64,000 nt of DNA from Polyodon spathula (taxonomy: Eukaryota > Chordata > Actinopteri > Acipenseriformes > Polyodontidae). Shown piece after piece: positions 35,278 through 48,639 of this stretch. The notes beneath the pieces are model-generated. The model did no database searches. It worked only from the letters and a program-made list of their open reading frames with translations, and was not told the DNA's origin. Location of the stretch: contig NC_054536.1 of assembly GCF_017654505.1 (NCBI RefSeq), forward strand, positions 13,204,794-13,268,793, given 5' to 3'. The translations under genes and the position numbers were made by a program. Numbering within the stretch: position 1 is the stretch's first letter; every line of letters begins with the position of its first letter.

Positions 35278-38200
35278 CTGCAACTGCTTGATGTAATAAA
35301 AAAATAGTAACAACACGTCTATAGAGCTGAAGCAGTTTCACAACATTTAATGTTGGCACATATTTACTGCCCTTAGTTTTATTAAAAAAAAATAAAAATT
35401 GTTCTTACAATAGCCCCCCCCCCCCCAAAAAAAAAAAAGTAAACTTCTGTACAGACTGCAGAACTTGCCATTTTCAAAATGTTCCAGATATTTTACTACT
35501 GAAGCAACACTTTTGTAGGAGGGTTTAAGCTAGTCATCCAATAGTATGATAAACTGTTTATTATAAAGGTGCTGCTGGTCTAGATCACTGGGTTTAGTTT
35601 CTCTTTTATCTATTTTGACATTTTAACTTATCTTCTGGTTTGCTTTTGTTCTGTTTCTAAAACATTTTGTCTTGTAACAGGATTTTAGGTTTAAAAAACC
35701 ATTTATGCCAGAAATTTTATATGTAGAAGTAGAAATGAGTAAGAACAATATGAGCCGATGACCTCTGCCTCTACCTGTCTCTGCGTATTTCTTAAACACA
35801 TAGCATGAGTTAGAGCAGTCATAAGCTAGAGGTGAAGTACTGTTATACCTGTTGTATTTATAGACCACTTAATACAATCTGTATTGATATGTATTGATAT
35901 GTACTGATAAAAATGGAAAAATGTGACTTTTCGTGATCTAACATGAAATACTGTGCTACTGTTATGGCTTCCGATAGACTTTTGCATCATGATTTTGTAG
36001 TTGCTTTGATTACAAGATGTTAAATTGAAGATCTAAATTATGTTTATACTTTTTTTTTTTTTAATTATGTATCAATTCAAGATGATGCAAGACTTTTGCT
36101 GTTGTTGTTTGATCAGCTTTATTTATAAATGCTACTTCTGTCATTCATTCTGCTCTTGACATCACATTTGCCTGATAAAACATTGTATTAATATATAAAA
36201 AATAGACCCAGTTATGACAATCAGTCTTTGAGAAGTACTTTTAATTTACTGTTTTGCCAGTGCTGCTACTGTGTATCATGCAATACTGATGTCGTCTATA
36301 ATGACCCTGATTTAATATATTTGTGCCATAAATACAACTGTTCTGATTTTCTAAACTGATCTTGTTCCATGTATTTTAATGTGCTATCTGACTATAGCTT
36401 GGCTGCTATTTAAGTAAATAATTGTCTTAAATGCCCACTGTTTCTTGCTAGTTTTGTACTATTTTAAGGTTTTATAATTTTCAGGAAATGTACCTTTGCC
36501 CTTGGTCATGTTATAAGTATCCTCCACCTCCACTTTATCTGTCAGCAGTCCCCTTGAAGATGAGGGTTAGTAGCTTCCTCATTGTCCACCCTGCTGCCCT
36601 GGCCCTGTCAGATCATTTGCTTTTCAGAAAGCGGTGGCTTCCATCTCCCCTTGAGATGTGTCAAAAACTATTAAGCACTAATACCATCCATACCCCAAAC
36701 AAGCAACTTTGATCCTGACACTGAATTGGTAAGTAGGCCAAGGGAGCACACTGCATTGCGGTTGTTAAGTAATTCACTTTTTTTTAAGCCAAGACTTAAA
36801 TTACGCCACTACAATTAATTCAGTCGTATTTCATCACTGTGTGTTGACAAAATATGAGTTTGGGGCACATTTTTGGTCCATTTGATCAGACATTTGTCTT
36901 TAGGATCTGAGCTAACAAGCTGTGATTATTAATTAATGCAAAATGGCAGCTTTCATTAACATATTGATGAAGGAGTTAATGGGAAATCACCATAGAATAG
37001 CCATCTTTGAACCATCAGTAAACAAACACACACTCTCAAGCCCCTTTATGATACTTCAAGTAAGGACTGAGTCCTCAGCCAGGCATGTAACTCTTCTGTA
37101 CCTGCCAAGAACTATTAATCATTTAGTAGAAAGTGGTACAAAGCAAGCAGAGTAAATTTAAACCTACCTTGACTCAATGCAGCCTGTGTATTGATGCTGA
37201 ATGTCAACTGAGTGATTGGAAATTATGTGAATTTCCTGCTCAGAAGTAGTCAAAGGTGAGATTGAATGAAAATGTATGGTCAACACTGAAATCATGATTA
37301 TCTGTTCAAATGCTTCCGTTCCAGTCAACAACCTTTATGGATATTTATATCTTTCTTTTTTTGTTCTTTTTGAATTCCATATCTGGCTCATAAAAGAACA
37401 GAATAATGAGTATGTATTGTGTTAAAATGCCTTTCCAGATTGTTTCATTTTATGACTGCCATTGTTTGTTGGCATATAGATTGGTTTCCTTGCTGACTTA
37501 ACAGAAAAAACAAAACAAAAAAGAACAAAAACAAAAACAAAACATCATCCCAAGTAGGATTGAAATATATTTATTTTGTTATCAAAATTAAAAATAATTC
37601 CTTCACATTCTGTCGTAGGGTGCTAATAAATACATGTTTGTCTTTTTTTGTTTGTTTTTTTTTAAATCCTAGTTTCATTTTAGTATTGTGAATACTTTAA
37701 ATATTTATTGCCTTATTTCTACAGATATAAAATACGTTTAAATGAACAGAAAATGGAAACATTTTTGTGCATAAATACGTTCTATATGTCTAGAGGGTTA
37801 TACACGGCCCAGTATCCTGACAAGTTATTATTTAAGTATGCATTACCATAGATCAATATTAATTAACCACTGTAAACTTCCTATACCAATAATCAATAAT
37901 AACTTGCAGTTCTGGTTACATTTTTAATGATTAAAGCTTTGAATTTTATACTTGCAAAAGTGTCCACTTTCAAACAAAACAAACCACAGACAATGTGAAT
38001 TTTATTATTTTATTACACAAAACAGATCTCTAAATAATATTTCAAACAGAAACATACATTTAACTAACCTAGGCATTTTTTTTTCCCCAAATTAAAAGTA
38101 TATTTACCATTGATGAAATACAGGAGGTTGAAAAGGTCTGTTTGCAACAACTCAGGTCTAAACTCAGTCAATGAAGAATCCCTCTTGCGTAGCAAAAACC

Positions 38201-39640
38201 CAATGGTTAGCCAAAAGTTCTGAATCTGTTCCAAGTTTTGTCAGAGTGTCTTTGAAGAGTGAAGTGGTGTTTGCTTTCAATCAAAACTATTGAATATCCC
38301 ACATTGACATTGATTTTAATAACAGTGCTCCTTATTGTAAGGTATAGTGAATAAATATAATAATTGTCCAGTTTACGCTACCCACAAAGTTACCTCGGCT
38401 GACAATATTAAATTAAACACAATTTGTTTTACCTTTTCAGTTTTCAGAGCTTTCAAAGTTTCCTTTAATAGTAAAAGACGCTTAACTTCAAATAACTTGT
38501 ATCTTCTAGGACCAGATGCATATCTGTTCCTGTGTCTGTTTCTTAATCTAATCAATAATCACTTTTATATTTCCAAAGACCATTTGCCATTCATTGTTTA
38601 TACAAAGTTCTTAAACCTTAAACCTAGTCTGCAGACGAGTCTGTAGGGGAGAAGAATTGAAAAAGGTGGGAATCAAAACACAAATACATTCCAACCATCT
38701 GTATTAGTAAAATGATAAATTACATTTAATCATTAATTTTCCCCACAACATCTGCTGCACACAATATTGTTTTTCTGGGGAGATATCAAGAAGAGGCAGA
38801 GCAGTACTGCCATTTAGGTTAGATGCTTTATTGCCATCTGCTTGGCCATATGAGCACAAGCAAACCTTTAACCAGTATACTGCATCTTAGTTAAGCTCAC
38901 AAGCTCCTTGTAAAGGAACCTGTCAACATCCACGCTGAAGTAAAATAAAAACTCAGCATATCTTCTTTTAAAGATTAGGCAAAAAGAACACTAACAAGCA
39001 TACTTAATTGCTTCATACAGACGATGCATTAACAACATGACGTAAATAGGTCATCTACTGTAGGCTATCTCAAGTACAGTTTCAAGAGTGCAGCACTTGA
39101 AATACCATTATAGTAAATTATCTCAATTTGGCAGCAAGATACAGTGAAAAGATACATATCATTCGGTAATCAAGATCTGTGTGCTATTTCTGAGCAAAGA
39201 TGAAGGCAGGACGTGCAATTATTGCCAAGCGTTTGTTTTCCAGACATAACAAATTATATTGTAGTACACCTAACCCATACACCCTCAGAAGATCTGAGAT
39301 GCTACAAAAGACCGGAATTATACAACCAGTTTATCAGCGGATGGGTTAGAGTGGTGAAGACATTCATCATAAACAACCTTTGTGTCATTTAAACTTTTAC
39401 CGGTGTTTTCTTTTATTTTTTATTATCGTATTTGTGATACCATGTTACATTTACACACAAATTAAAAAGACCCAAACACATAAAACAAATAGCAAGTTTA
39501 CAAATGTTTCTTTTGCTTACTGCAACAGCCAGTAACTACATAAGTGTTCACAATTTTTTTCATAAAAGGAAACTAAACTATTTTTTAAGGTCTGAAACTG
39601 CTTATGAATTAGAGATACTGCTTGCTTGCCCACCAGCTCG
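35278..39640. other. Long AT-rich stretch, nothing recognised
   Basis: Homopolymer runs (for example near 35,416, 36,050 and 38,080) but no gene, SINE head, LTR or inverted repeat that I can support. Confidence 0.45.
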
Positions 39641-39719
39641 AGACACGCGATAAGGATCATGTGACATGAAACGTCATTCGAAAACTCTATATCACGTTAT
39701 TCAACTTGTCTATGGCTTT

Positions 39720-39835
39720 AAAAAAAAAATTACTGGGATCTGCATGGTGTGCAGGATGTGCAGGAGATCTCCAGTTCGAATACAGGTTATGTCACAGCCG
39801 ACCGTGAAAATTCAAATAAATAAATAAATAAAATT
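39720..39835 (+). mobile_element. Possible tRNA-SINE fragment
   Basis: GTGTGCAGGATGTGCAGGAG is followed by a B-box-like AGTTCGAATAC, then ACAGCCGACCGTG and an (AAAT)n tail. This resembles a SINE head and tail, but the A box is unclear. Confidence 0.4.
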
Positions 39836-40389
39836 TCTGGGCAATATGTGACAATTTTCATAAAATATTGGTATACTGAAAGTAAATAGCAGTAATAGTA
39901 AAACTGTAATATTTTGACCTGGGCATACTTGCAGTCTACTACTTTTTTAATAAAGGAGAAAAAAAGAAAGTTGCGGCATATTTAAATTATAGGCTACATT
40001 CTAGTCTAGCTAGAAAATGTATAATTGCTTAATATTGTGTGTCAACGACACAAGATAATGTACACAGTAGAATTGTCAATTTTATATAATCATTTAAAAT
40101 ATTATATACAGTTTTGTATTCTGTTACATTTTAGTGATGCCTTTCACTTGAGACATTGGGTTATGTGGGTCTACAGTACCTTGCATTGAGCATGAAGCTC
40201 TTCATGTCACTCGGCATCGGCGAGCGAAGCTCACTGAACAAAATGCTTCAACAGGCTTCACTTTTCATTTCAATAATTTTTAGATGTAAATTCAGAAACT
40301 AATGGAGCTCGCTTTTTTAAAAAAATGTGCTGTATAAACGTAGGACGAGCAAGCGTACTATGTTAGTCTTATACGTCATAGTACTAGTC

Positions 40390-40596
40390 CACCGGAACAG
40401 GATCATATCACGTCTGCTTTGGTACGCTGCATTCAGGACCTTGATTAGTCCGATTTAGCAGATGATCCACCTGTGGTGATTATCATCTGGTACACTGCAA
40501 TCGGGATTAACAAGCATACTAACTTTAGCCCAAGCAAGTGGAAATCCACTAGTTAGATGCTTCAAGTGGACTAACTTTGGTATGCTGCAATTGATA
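40390..40596 (+). mobile_element. Harbinger-like element end (same family as 60.9 kb)
   Basis: Similar to 60,858-60,997 over about 135 bp, sharing ATCCACTAGTTAGA, TCAAGTGGACTA and TTTGGTATGCTGCAATTGA. The sub-terminal motif GGTACRCTGCA occurs three times. No coding part. Confidence 0.6.
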
Positions 40597-40599
40597 AAA

Positions 40600-42080
40600 A
40601 CCTGGTAGATAATGTGTTTTGCTTTTGTAGACAAGAGTGATATTGCAGTGTTAACCATTTTCAACATAAGCGACCAGGCATGAAAAGAAGCCCAAAATAT
40701 AGTAAAAAGTGGCAGGGTAAAATTGTAAGCGACCCCGTGGTAATAGAATCCCAATTTCGTGGTTTTAAAGCAGACCTGGCAACCCTGATTGGTACAGTAG
40801 TTTAATATAAACACACCGGCGCAAACGTCACTCCCCTCTTATGGGCGCCGAAGAAATGGCTATATAATCGACTTATACAACGGTTTGTATGGTAGTTATA
40901 GGTTAAATTTAATAATCTGATTTTCTCTTTTTACTTTTTAATACATTAATTTGGTAACCGGCACAAACTACCTGTGTGCCTTAACTGTATTCTTATTAAA
41001 GATACTTAATTGAGCTTAGTATTGCATAATTTGAATACATATTATTTTGTATTGTCTAAGGTTTAGTTGGTTTCTGAAAAATATAGCGTTACATGTCCCC
41101 ATGTGCAGTTACAACTGTACAAATAACGTACCAGTAATTTTTATTTTCATTGTTATTATCCTGACAACTTTTCAAAATATCCACTCTAGATCGCTGATAG
41201 TGTTAGGATTATTGCCCACATTGTCAAACAGGTAACACAGTAATAACGATCCAATCCATGGTGTGGCATGGAACGTAAAAGCCAGAGCACTTGTTATGTT
41301 TTTTTCTTTGTTTAATCACTCTTCCGGTTCCTGCAGTGATGCAGAGGACAGATCTCAAACCCCAGTGCACTAGACCAGACATAAAATAATTTTGAAACAG
41401 TTGTCATGTCTAAAGTTGTCAGGATGTTAACAATTTGAACTACATTGTTTATTAAAAATGTATTTAAATAAATGTTATTAAAATGTACAACCGTGTTTTT
41501 TTGTTTTTTTTTGTTTTTTTTTTTTTTCAAAGTTAAAATCTAAGCACCAATATATGTATAGTGATTCATCATGGGTCAACAAATGAAAAGAAACATTTCA
41601 ACTTCAAAGGGCAAGCTGAGTTCAAGTTCAAAGCTCTATTTCCATTATATTTTAATAGGAACGGACATTTGAGAATTCTGAAACCACTGGACCATCAGTT
41701 TATGACTGTTGATTTATATACCTAATCTCTCACTGAATCATATAGCCCAGTTTATAATTCAAGCTACCGATCTTCTGTCATGGTATGTTTCCTCTTGGTG
41801 GAATAAAAAAATGGCAAAGACTTTTGCCAAACACTTTGCCGTACAGCAGTAGTGCGCAAACTTTTCGTATGCCACCCCGTTTTTAGCATACAATTTGTTG
41901 TGCTCCTGCTCACACACATATTAAAGAAATCCGTGAAAAAATACATTTAACTTAATTTTTTTTTTTTTAAACTTGCCGATTCAACATTTACCTAACAGAT
42001 ACGTCTGAAAAGCATTATCATTCAGTAATTAAATCTTCAAAAAACTTAGAATTTTTAAAGAAATAAATCTGGGTTTTCAC
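40600..42080. other. AT-rich DNA, nothing recognised
   Basis: A TATA-like CTATATAATC near 40,860 follows a short GC-richer patch, but no gene is attached to it. Confidence 0.4.
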
Positions 42081-42081
42081 A

Positions 42082-42098
42082 TAATATATTATATATAT

Positions 42099-42165
<67 letters not shown>
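42082..42165. repeat. (TA)n microsatellite, interrupted
   Basis: TA-rich simple repeat with small interruptions. Confidence 0.95.
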
Positions 42166-42167
<2 letters not shown>

Positions 42168-42339
42168 CTAAATCTGAAGCTGACACGCCAGCCCACGCTC
42201 ATTGACGCGTTTGATTTGGCATTGTACGCTGCAGAGTTGCCGTTACACTCGACTTTTAAGAATAAGTTTGTTAACATTTATGTATATTGCTAAATCTGGA
42301 CTCTTTTTGGTTAAATCTAGGAAAAAAAAAAATGTGATT

Positions 42340-43590
42340 TACATTTAATCCAGGACAAAACAGCAGTAAAACATTATTGTTTTTTTTTTATTTGATTTGA
42401 TTTTTTTTTACACTTGTCAGCCCATACAGGGTAGCTACCCATTTCGGCTCTGTTCGCTGCAGTTTCACTCACGCAGGCCACTTAAAACATTTCTCCAGTT
42501 GTCCTAGAATGCTCGTCAATGGCTCAGTTGAAAGGTAAGAACTTGGACTAATTACAGTATGACATAAAATAACTAATGCTAGAAGGTGGCAGAACAGAAA
42601 ATGTTGTTTGGAAAAAATAAACGTGGGTTATGTTGTTTATCTGTTCCATGAAGGTGCTTATTTTGTCTAAAAGCAGAGGGATAAAAAGTGTTTGAGCACT
42701 AAATTCTGTAGTGTTATATATGTTAAATAAAGACATAGGGGACACTTGTTTCAATGGCTGCTTTTGAATTTGCAGTACAGTTGATGCAAACTTAAGTTGT
42801 CAATAGCTTGATATACATGCAGTTTCACAACTTCGAAGTTCTCTGCCCATTATTATGATAATATGACACAGCACGCACATACCACCTACATTCCCACATG
42901 CAATATGGTAGGGTTAAAAAGGTGGGGAAATCTCATTCTCACTAAAAGCCATAACAATTAAGGTGCTCTTTAATTTAATTATTTAATAAGCAAGGTAATG
43001 AAAAATTAATTATTGCTGCAACTATAAATGAAAATGCTGCAAAAAATAAATAAACTTGCTGATTGCTCTGAGCTTTAGACTTTTTAGTCTCTTTATATTA
43101 AGATTAATTGTGTTGTATTTCTGACACTTAAGAACCATCTACCTTTTCATCTACCTTCTCACCAGTTCCTGTTGCACCATACTGATGGGTGAATCCGTTG
43201 GCTAAGTCGAGTTATGGGTCTGCACCTAGAATCGAATTGCCATGCCTGGACAGGCACATAAATGTTAAAATAGCTTATTTTTGTATCACTTTTTTAAAAA
43301 ATAAATGATAAAAAACACATCTGTTGTATTGATATATTATAAATATTTCCTTAAGTTGGCACACCAAAAAAACATCTATGCTGATCTAATTTAGACAGTC
43401 CTGGAAATGCCTTATTTTTCTTGGCTCCTCATGAAAGGCACTGAAAATGACTTCTAGTTGAAACATGTGTCATTTCATTTATTAAGTTTCTTTTAATATT
43501 TCTAAATGCAGCATTATTGAGTATTGTACTAGTTGTGGATGATTCCTAATTGACTGAAATATCTAAACAAAACTTTTTACAGGTTAGTCC
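42340..43590. other. AT-rich DNA, nothing recognised
   Basis: No supported feature. Confidence 0.45.
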
Positions 43591-43599
43591 AAAGCAGTT

Positions 43600-44364
43600 T
43601 GATATGTCATCACAGCATCAAGCGACTTCATTAACACACTGAAGCGTTTGGATTTCATGTTTATGCTGCTGTCATACAAGCAGGTTTTCTGCTGGACTGA
43701 TCAATAGTCTGCAGCAGAAAGCCAGCGCTGTTGTGTTTTGCAGGAGGATAATACCCTTTACACAGACATCACCAACATGAAAATGGAAATTCATTTCCAA
43801 ATGTTATTTAATGAGGGGTCGTTTGGCGGTCGCACAAGCTGATCCTACTCTGAAGTATTGCAGCCTATACTACAGCACTCCTTGAGCAGCTGTCGGTTTG
43901 TTCCATCGACCTAGAAGAACTCAGGTTTTTGCAACTTCGTGAGTCATTAAAATTTGTCCAGAGGCTCTCGAATCATTAACAAGTACAACCGTTTCTTTGA
44001 CACTGAGCGCTTGAAAAGTGAGCTCATTGGATTCTATGCAGACAAAAATCTCCAAATTGGTAGTGGGGATATTTGCTCTCTCTTAAAGTACTTCAGGCAA
44101 AGCAATTTTGACAAAGCCATGTGCCAGCTTTACTATCAGATGTGTCTTGTAGCATCTTCAACAGCTGTTGAATGCTTTTCTTGCCTAAAGCAAATCAAAA
44201 TAGATTCAAGGAATACCACAAGTCAGGATTGCTTAAGCAGTCTTGCTCTTATTGCAATGGAAAAGGAGATTGTTAAGGCTGTAGAAAAAATCCATGCTGG
44301 TATGATGCTGTTATCCACCGTTCTGCTGGAGAGAAAGATGGGTGTTTTGCTGGAGAGAAAGTAA
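43600..44364 (+). pseudogene. hAT transposase C-terminal fragment (ZMYM1-like dimerisation region)
   Basis: The frame 43,954-44,364 encodes INKYNRFFDTERLKSELIGF, then VASSTAVECFSCLKQIK and RNTTSQDCLSSLALIAMEKE. This matches the C-terminal hAT dimerisation region of ZMYM1-like and related proteins, where the typical core is a VACERSF..L..IK..LR..M...RL..LALI pattern. The Arg-Ser-Phe of that core is changed to Cys-Phe-Ser. Upstream sequence (43,600-43,950) is partly readable in the same family style but broken by stops. It ends near a possible splice donor (GAGAAAGTAAGT, 44,354). Confidence 0.7.
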
Positions 44365-44518
44365 GTTGCTTGCCTTATCTGCTGTGTATGCTATATTACT
44401 ATATTCAATTGCTCATCAAATTCCAAAGTACCTTTAGGAACATGCAACATTTTATTTCATAGAATAAAAGTACTTAAAAAGAATGCATTTACTTATATAT
44501 GTATGCAATAAGGCCTGA

Positions 44519-44632
44519 CAGGGTGTCTGTATACATCGAATATATGGACGCCTATGGGCGTTGTGCAGCACAAGATGACGTGGTGCTTCCAACCCCGAGA
44601 AGTCTGTATATTGGATGTTTACAGACACCCTG
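44519..44632. mobile_element. Short MITE (114 bp) with CAGGG...CCCTG ends
   Basis: CAGGGTGTCTGTA at the left and its exact reverse complement at the right; similarity extends to about 30 bp with mismatches. CAGGG ends suggest a hAT-type element. Flanking octamers do not match well. Confidence 0.75.
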
Positions 44633-44639
44633 AGGGGTC

Positions 44640-45515
44640 TTTGCATTTATAATCCAGTTCAAACAGTGGGTTTGAAAAAAAGCATAAATCATGTTTAGGG
44701 CAAAACATTATTATTTTTTTATTTATTTTTTTAAATATCCTTACGCCAATAAAGTAGTCCCATTTATAATACAATCAAAGGATAATATATAAAAATAGTT
44801 ATTAGTTTATAATATTCATTTAAAACACAATAAACCCTACAGGTTTAATGGGAAACTTACTTAAAATAACTATTAAACTTATGTCTACAAGTTATGTAAT
44901 TAAAAATGATTCTTTAAGCATTTTAACTAACTTTTAACACAATAATGGTACAACTGCATAGTCACTATAGCTTGGCTTGGTAAGTTTTATGACACCTTAG
45001 ACCGGACAATCAGAGAGCATTTTGGAAGGTGAGCTTCAAAGAGTTAACACTACGTTTGGCCTGTGTCTTGGTCTAATCAACAAGTTTTGAAGTAGATCTG
45101 GTTAAGAATGTTCTGGAATCTGTGTTAACAACCCAATCACCGCAGCATGTCACACAGACAATAGTCTGAATTAAATATCTGGGAAATGCTTATATTAAAA
45201 TGAATTTAACCATGAATTTCCTTAACAGTAAAAGGTAATGCAATTTAGCAAAAGATAAAAACAAAAACAAAAATAAAAACATAGTTTCCAGAATTAAAAC
45301 AGTATCCAAAGTCAGTGTTCAGAATTGCAGAATATATCGGTACTGTTCGATAAGGCCCTAATGTCACAGTTCACTTGCAAATGAAAATGCACATAAACAA
45401 CTAAAGATCACAGATTAAAAAAAAATAATAATAATAATACATCACAATATCGAAAAGTGTTTAATGATTACCATAGCTTGTCTCGCTGACTTTGTTTTGG
45501 CTGCATATACGTATA
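44640..45515. other. AT-rich DNA, nothing recognised
   Basis: No supported feature. Confidence 0.45.
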
Positions 45516-45518
45516 TGA

Positions 45519-45535
45519 CATATATATATATATAT

Positions 45536-45592
<57 letters not shown>
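45519..45592. repeat. (TA)n (TG)n compound microsatellite
   Basis: TA tract to about 45,570 followed by TG to 45,592, mirroring the CA/TA tract at 21.0 kb. Confidence 0.97.
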
Positions 45593-45593
<1 letters not shown>

Positions 45594-45855
45594 TTGAGTT
45601 TTAGTGTATATTTGATCTATTATTGTAATTTCTGCCTGTTTTAAATAATATCTTGGTTCCTGCTCCACCCATCCTCAAATTAAAGAAAATCATCAACTTT
45701 TCAAAATTGGAAATTGTTTCAATAGATTAAGTAGACATACATCCTCCTGCAAAAGCCTTACTATTTGAGATCTACCTACATTTGCATCTCTGCATAAGCA
45801 GTACAACTAAATTGCAAAGGGAAATAATCTGTACCATATTTAATTACAGTTGTCA
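45593..45855 (-). repeat. Dispersed repeat R1, copy 2
   Basis: Inverted copy of 20,755-21,015 (see there), with the microsatellite at the equivalent end. Confidence 0.85.
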
Positions 45856-46394
45856 CGCACAAATACCTATAAATATTTACCTCCCACCCCATGGTTGTTA
45901 ATTTTGTGGAACAGGATGAATTGTATTTGGCAGTATAGACTTCAGTGACTTTGTTTACTGTCCTCATTCAAATGATGTATGGTCTTATTGAAAATGTAAT
46001 ATCTTGTTCCTGTCCAGCGTCTGTTTAGTTTTAATGGATGATTAGTAAGCAGTTCAAGAGGAAATTTTAGTATCATAAGATTTCAATCATGTTTTGCTGC
46101 CAGTTAAATGCCATCTGCTTTGATCCATCCCACTGATAGCTGTCAGACCACAGCTGGTGACACTACTGGCACAAGTCACTCTGTTGATTGAATTAGGTTG
46201 CAGCTGCTTTTGAGGACCAAAAAAAAATGTTGCCAATTACACAGATAAAGAGAGATGGAATATTATGAGACTGTACATTTGCGATGCTATATGATTAAGC
46301 AATAAGCAATATGCACTGTCAAAATAATTGCATGCTTGAGTTTTAACCACTTTCAAACACCCAAGGATTGCAATTATTTTGTGACCAGCTGAGA

Positions 46395-46448
46395 GATGTT
46401 TATAAAAATTGTAAGTCGCCCTGGATAAAGGTGTCTGCTAAATAAATA

Positions 46449-46511
<63 letters not shown>
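46395..46511 (+). mobile_element. SINE/LINE-type 3' tail with (TAA)n
   Basis: TTGTAAGTCGCCCTGGATAA, then GGTGTCTGCTAAATAAATAAA and a long TAA repeat. This tail is typical of many fish SINEs that share an L2-type LINE end. No tRNA-like head was found upstream, so it is truncated. Confidence 0.75.
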
Positions 46512-46513
<2 letters not shown>

Positions 46514-48590
46514 CTGAAAATACATTTGGCAACATATTTATATTGATCTCAAATTGTACATATACAAAACAGTTAAAAGAATGATAAACAGTTATAAACT
46601 AAAGAACATGTACCTAGCAATTATACGATCACACGCAGTGTTACATAGTGGACACGATACAGAAGATTGCAAAAATACGTATTAGTCTACAGTTAATAGT
46701 CTAATAGTACACAATGATGGTTAAATTACCAAGTGTTCCAGGAGCTCAGCTGCCTACTCTGGTGTTGTCTGTTGTTTCTAGATTTCAGGAACTCACTGAA
46801 CCAATGACCCTGGTCCCCTTATAACACTGTTGGGTGTGGTTAGCCTTAGGGCTGATTCCTGTTCTTATCTTGGTATCTAGCACAGTCTATATTTACTACC
46901 ATATATGGTTGTGCAGCTGGTAATTTTGGTATTTGACTTATCTGCAAGTTCATATAGAACAAACGCCCTGTCTTCAGATAAGCACATCTCTCGTCACACC
47001 GCGTCCAATCCATAACATTGCAGACACACACACACACACAGTTATACAATAAATGTTATTATAAAAATAAATTAATAAATAACATAAACTCCAATGTATT
47101 ATTTATTTTTTACACAAAATTATTTAAACTTTCGTATTAATCTAATTTAATGATTTATCAATAAAGAACCGGATTTCATTGTTCAAGTGCTTACCTATGG
47201 CGGCCAAGAAGTGCAAAGAGGTAGCAAATCTACACTGAGACGTTGCTGCAACCATGAGACTGAAACGGGGTGGTAACATCAGAGAAAGGGGCAGGGACAT
47301 CTAAAAAGTGCAGCAGCATCAAGAGTAGTTCAGTTCCGGAAGTTAGTTTTATGCCAGAGTTGACATTTTTTTTTTTTTTGGGGTGGGGGGTGAAGCAATG
47401 TTTTGGGGGTTGTCTGCAAGTAGTATGTGATTAATTGATAAGGTAAGTTAGTTTGTTATATACAATATTTCTTTTTTTATCTAAGTATTTATCTACCGTG
47501 TATTTATATTTGGGAAATTAATTCTGTAACGAATGGCCCTCTTAAATAAAACAGAAAAAACGTAGTGAAATAATACGTTTGAATAATGCTGCAGTATAAA
47601 ACAGAAACAAATGATTTTTCTGTCCATTTAAAAATGTCTTTGCAATTAAGTGTCACTGACAAATGCAACATCTATTTTGTAGGAAGATATGTTCTTGCAA
47701 ATAAATATACATTTGGCTAACTAGCGAACAAAAGTACACTGGACACCTTTTAAAAACATTTTAAAGCAGTAATTAAAAACTGTATAGTAGGTTTTGGAAT
47801 ATTAAAAAAAAAAAAAAAAGTGTGGGATGAGTAATCCAGGGTGGAGGAATTGATCGGTTCACTCGCAAGAAAAGTTGTTGTCCTGTCCCCCCCGAGTGGG
47901 ACCCTCCCCCGTGGTCCCCGTCCCTGTCCCGCTTTGCAGGGAAGACGAAGCGAGGCGGGGGTGTCAAAGACGTTCGCCTCACTAAGTATTAGCGCATAGG
48001 TAAAGGCGACAAAACCATGTAACTATGTGATAACATGTTCATTCACCCCCACAGTTTGAAACCTGTGATTCAAATCGCTCTTCCTGATGTTTGTCACTAC
48101 TTTGAGTACATTTGTATTTGTATATGGGGAGATTCACCAGTTTTGTAGTAAATGTGGGAAAAATGTGCATTTTATTAGTTTCCCCTGTCTGAAAGTGCCT
48201 TACAATCATCTTCAAACCCAGCTACGTTGTTTGGTAATATTTTTTTTCCCTACTTAATCCATGAGTATTTAATATAAAATCTTTACATGTATTAATCATA
48301 GTGTATCTTAATATTCTGCGTATTCTGCAGGTTTTTCAAAGCTCCATAGAACAGAAACTTTAAATTATTTATCAAATTTCGTGATTGGAAACAAGATGAA
48401 ACAAACACATTTGTAACCAAAAAGACCCAGAAACCTGTCAAAAACAGCATTATGTACCTATTTCAATCATTTCTGTTCAAAACTAAGGTCGCTTGCTAAA
48501 TTTTAAACTGTGTATATTATTTGTTTCCGATACAGATTGGTAGAATTTTTGAAGCCAATGGAAAACTAAAAATTCAAAGAGGGTGAAATC
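46512..48590. other. Mostly AT-rich DNA with two GC-richer patches
   Basis: No gene confirmed. A GC-richer patch with ATGGCGGCC and TTCCGGAAG (about 47,195-47,345) and a second (about 47,840-47,990) stand out as possible promoter or exon remnants. Confidence 0.4.
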
Positions 48591-48639
48591 TGCCTATTTT
48601 GACTTTGTTTATGACCAGCTTTTAAATGCATCTTTGCAA

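Noticed and set aside
39720..39835. Functional tRNA gene
   Set aside because: Only a B-box-like segment is visible; no cloverleaf or A box, and an A-rich tail indicates a SINE fragment.
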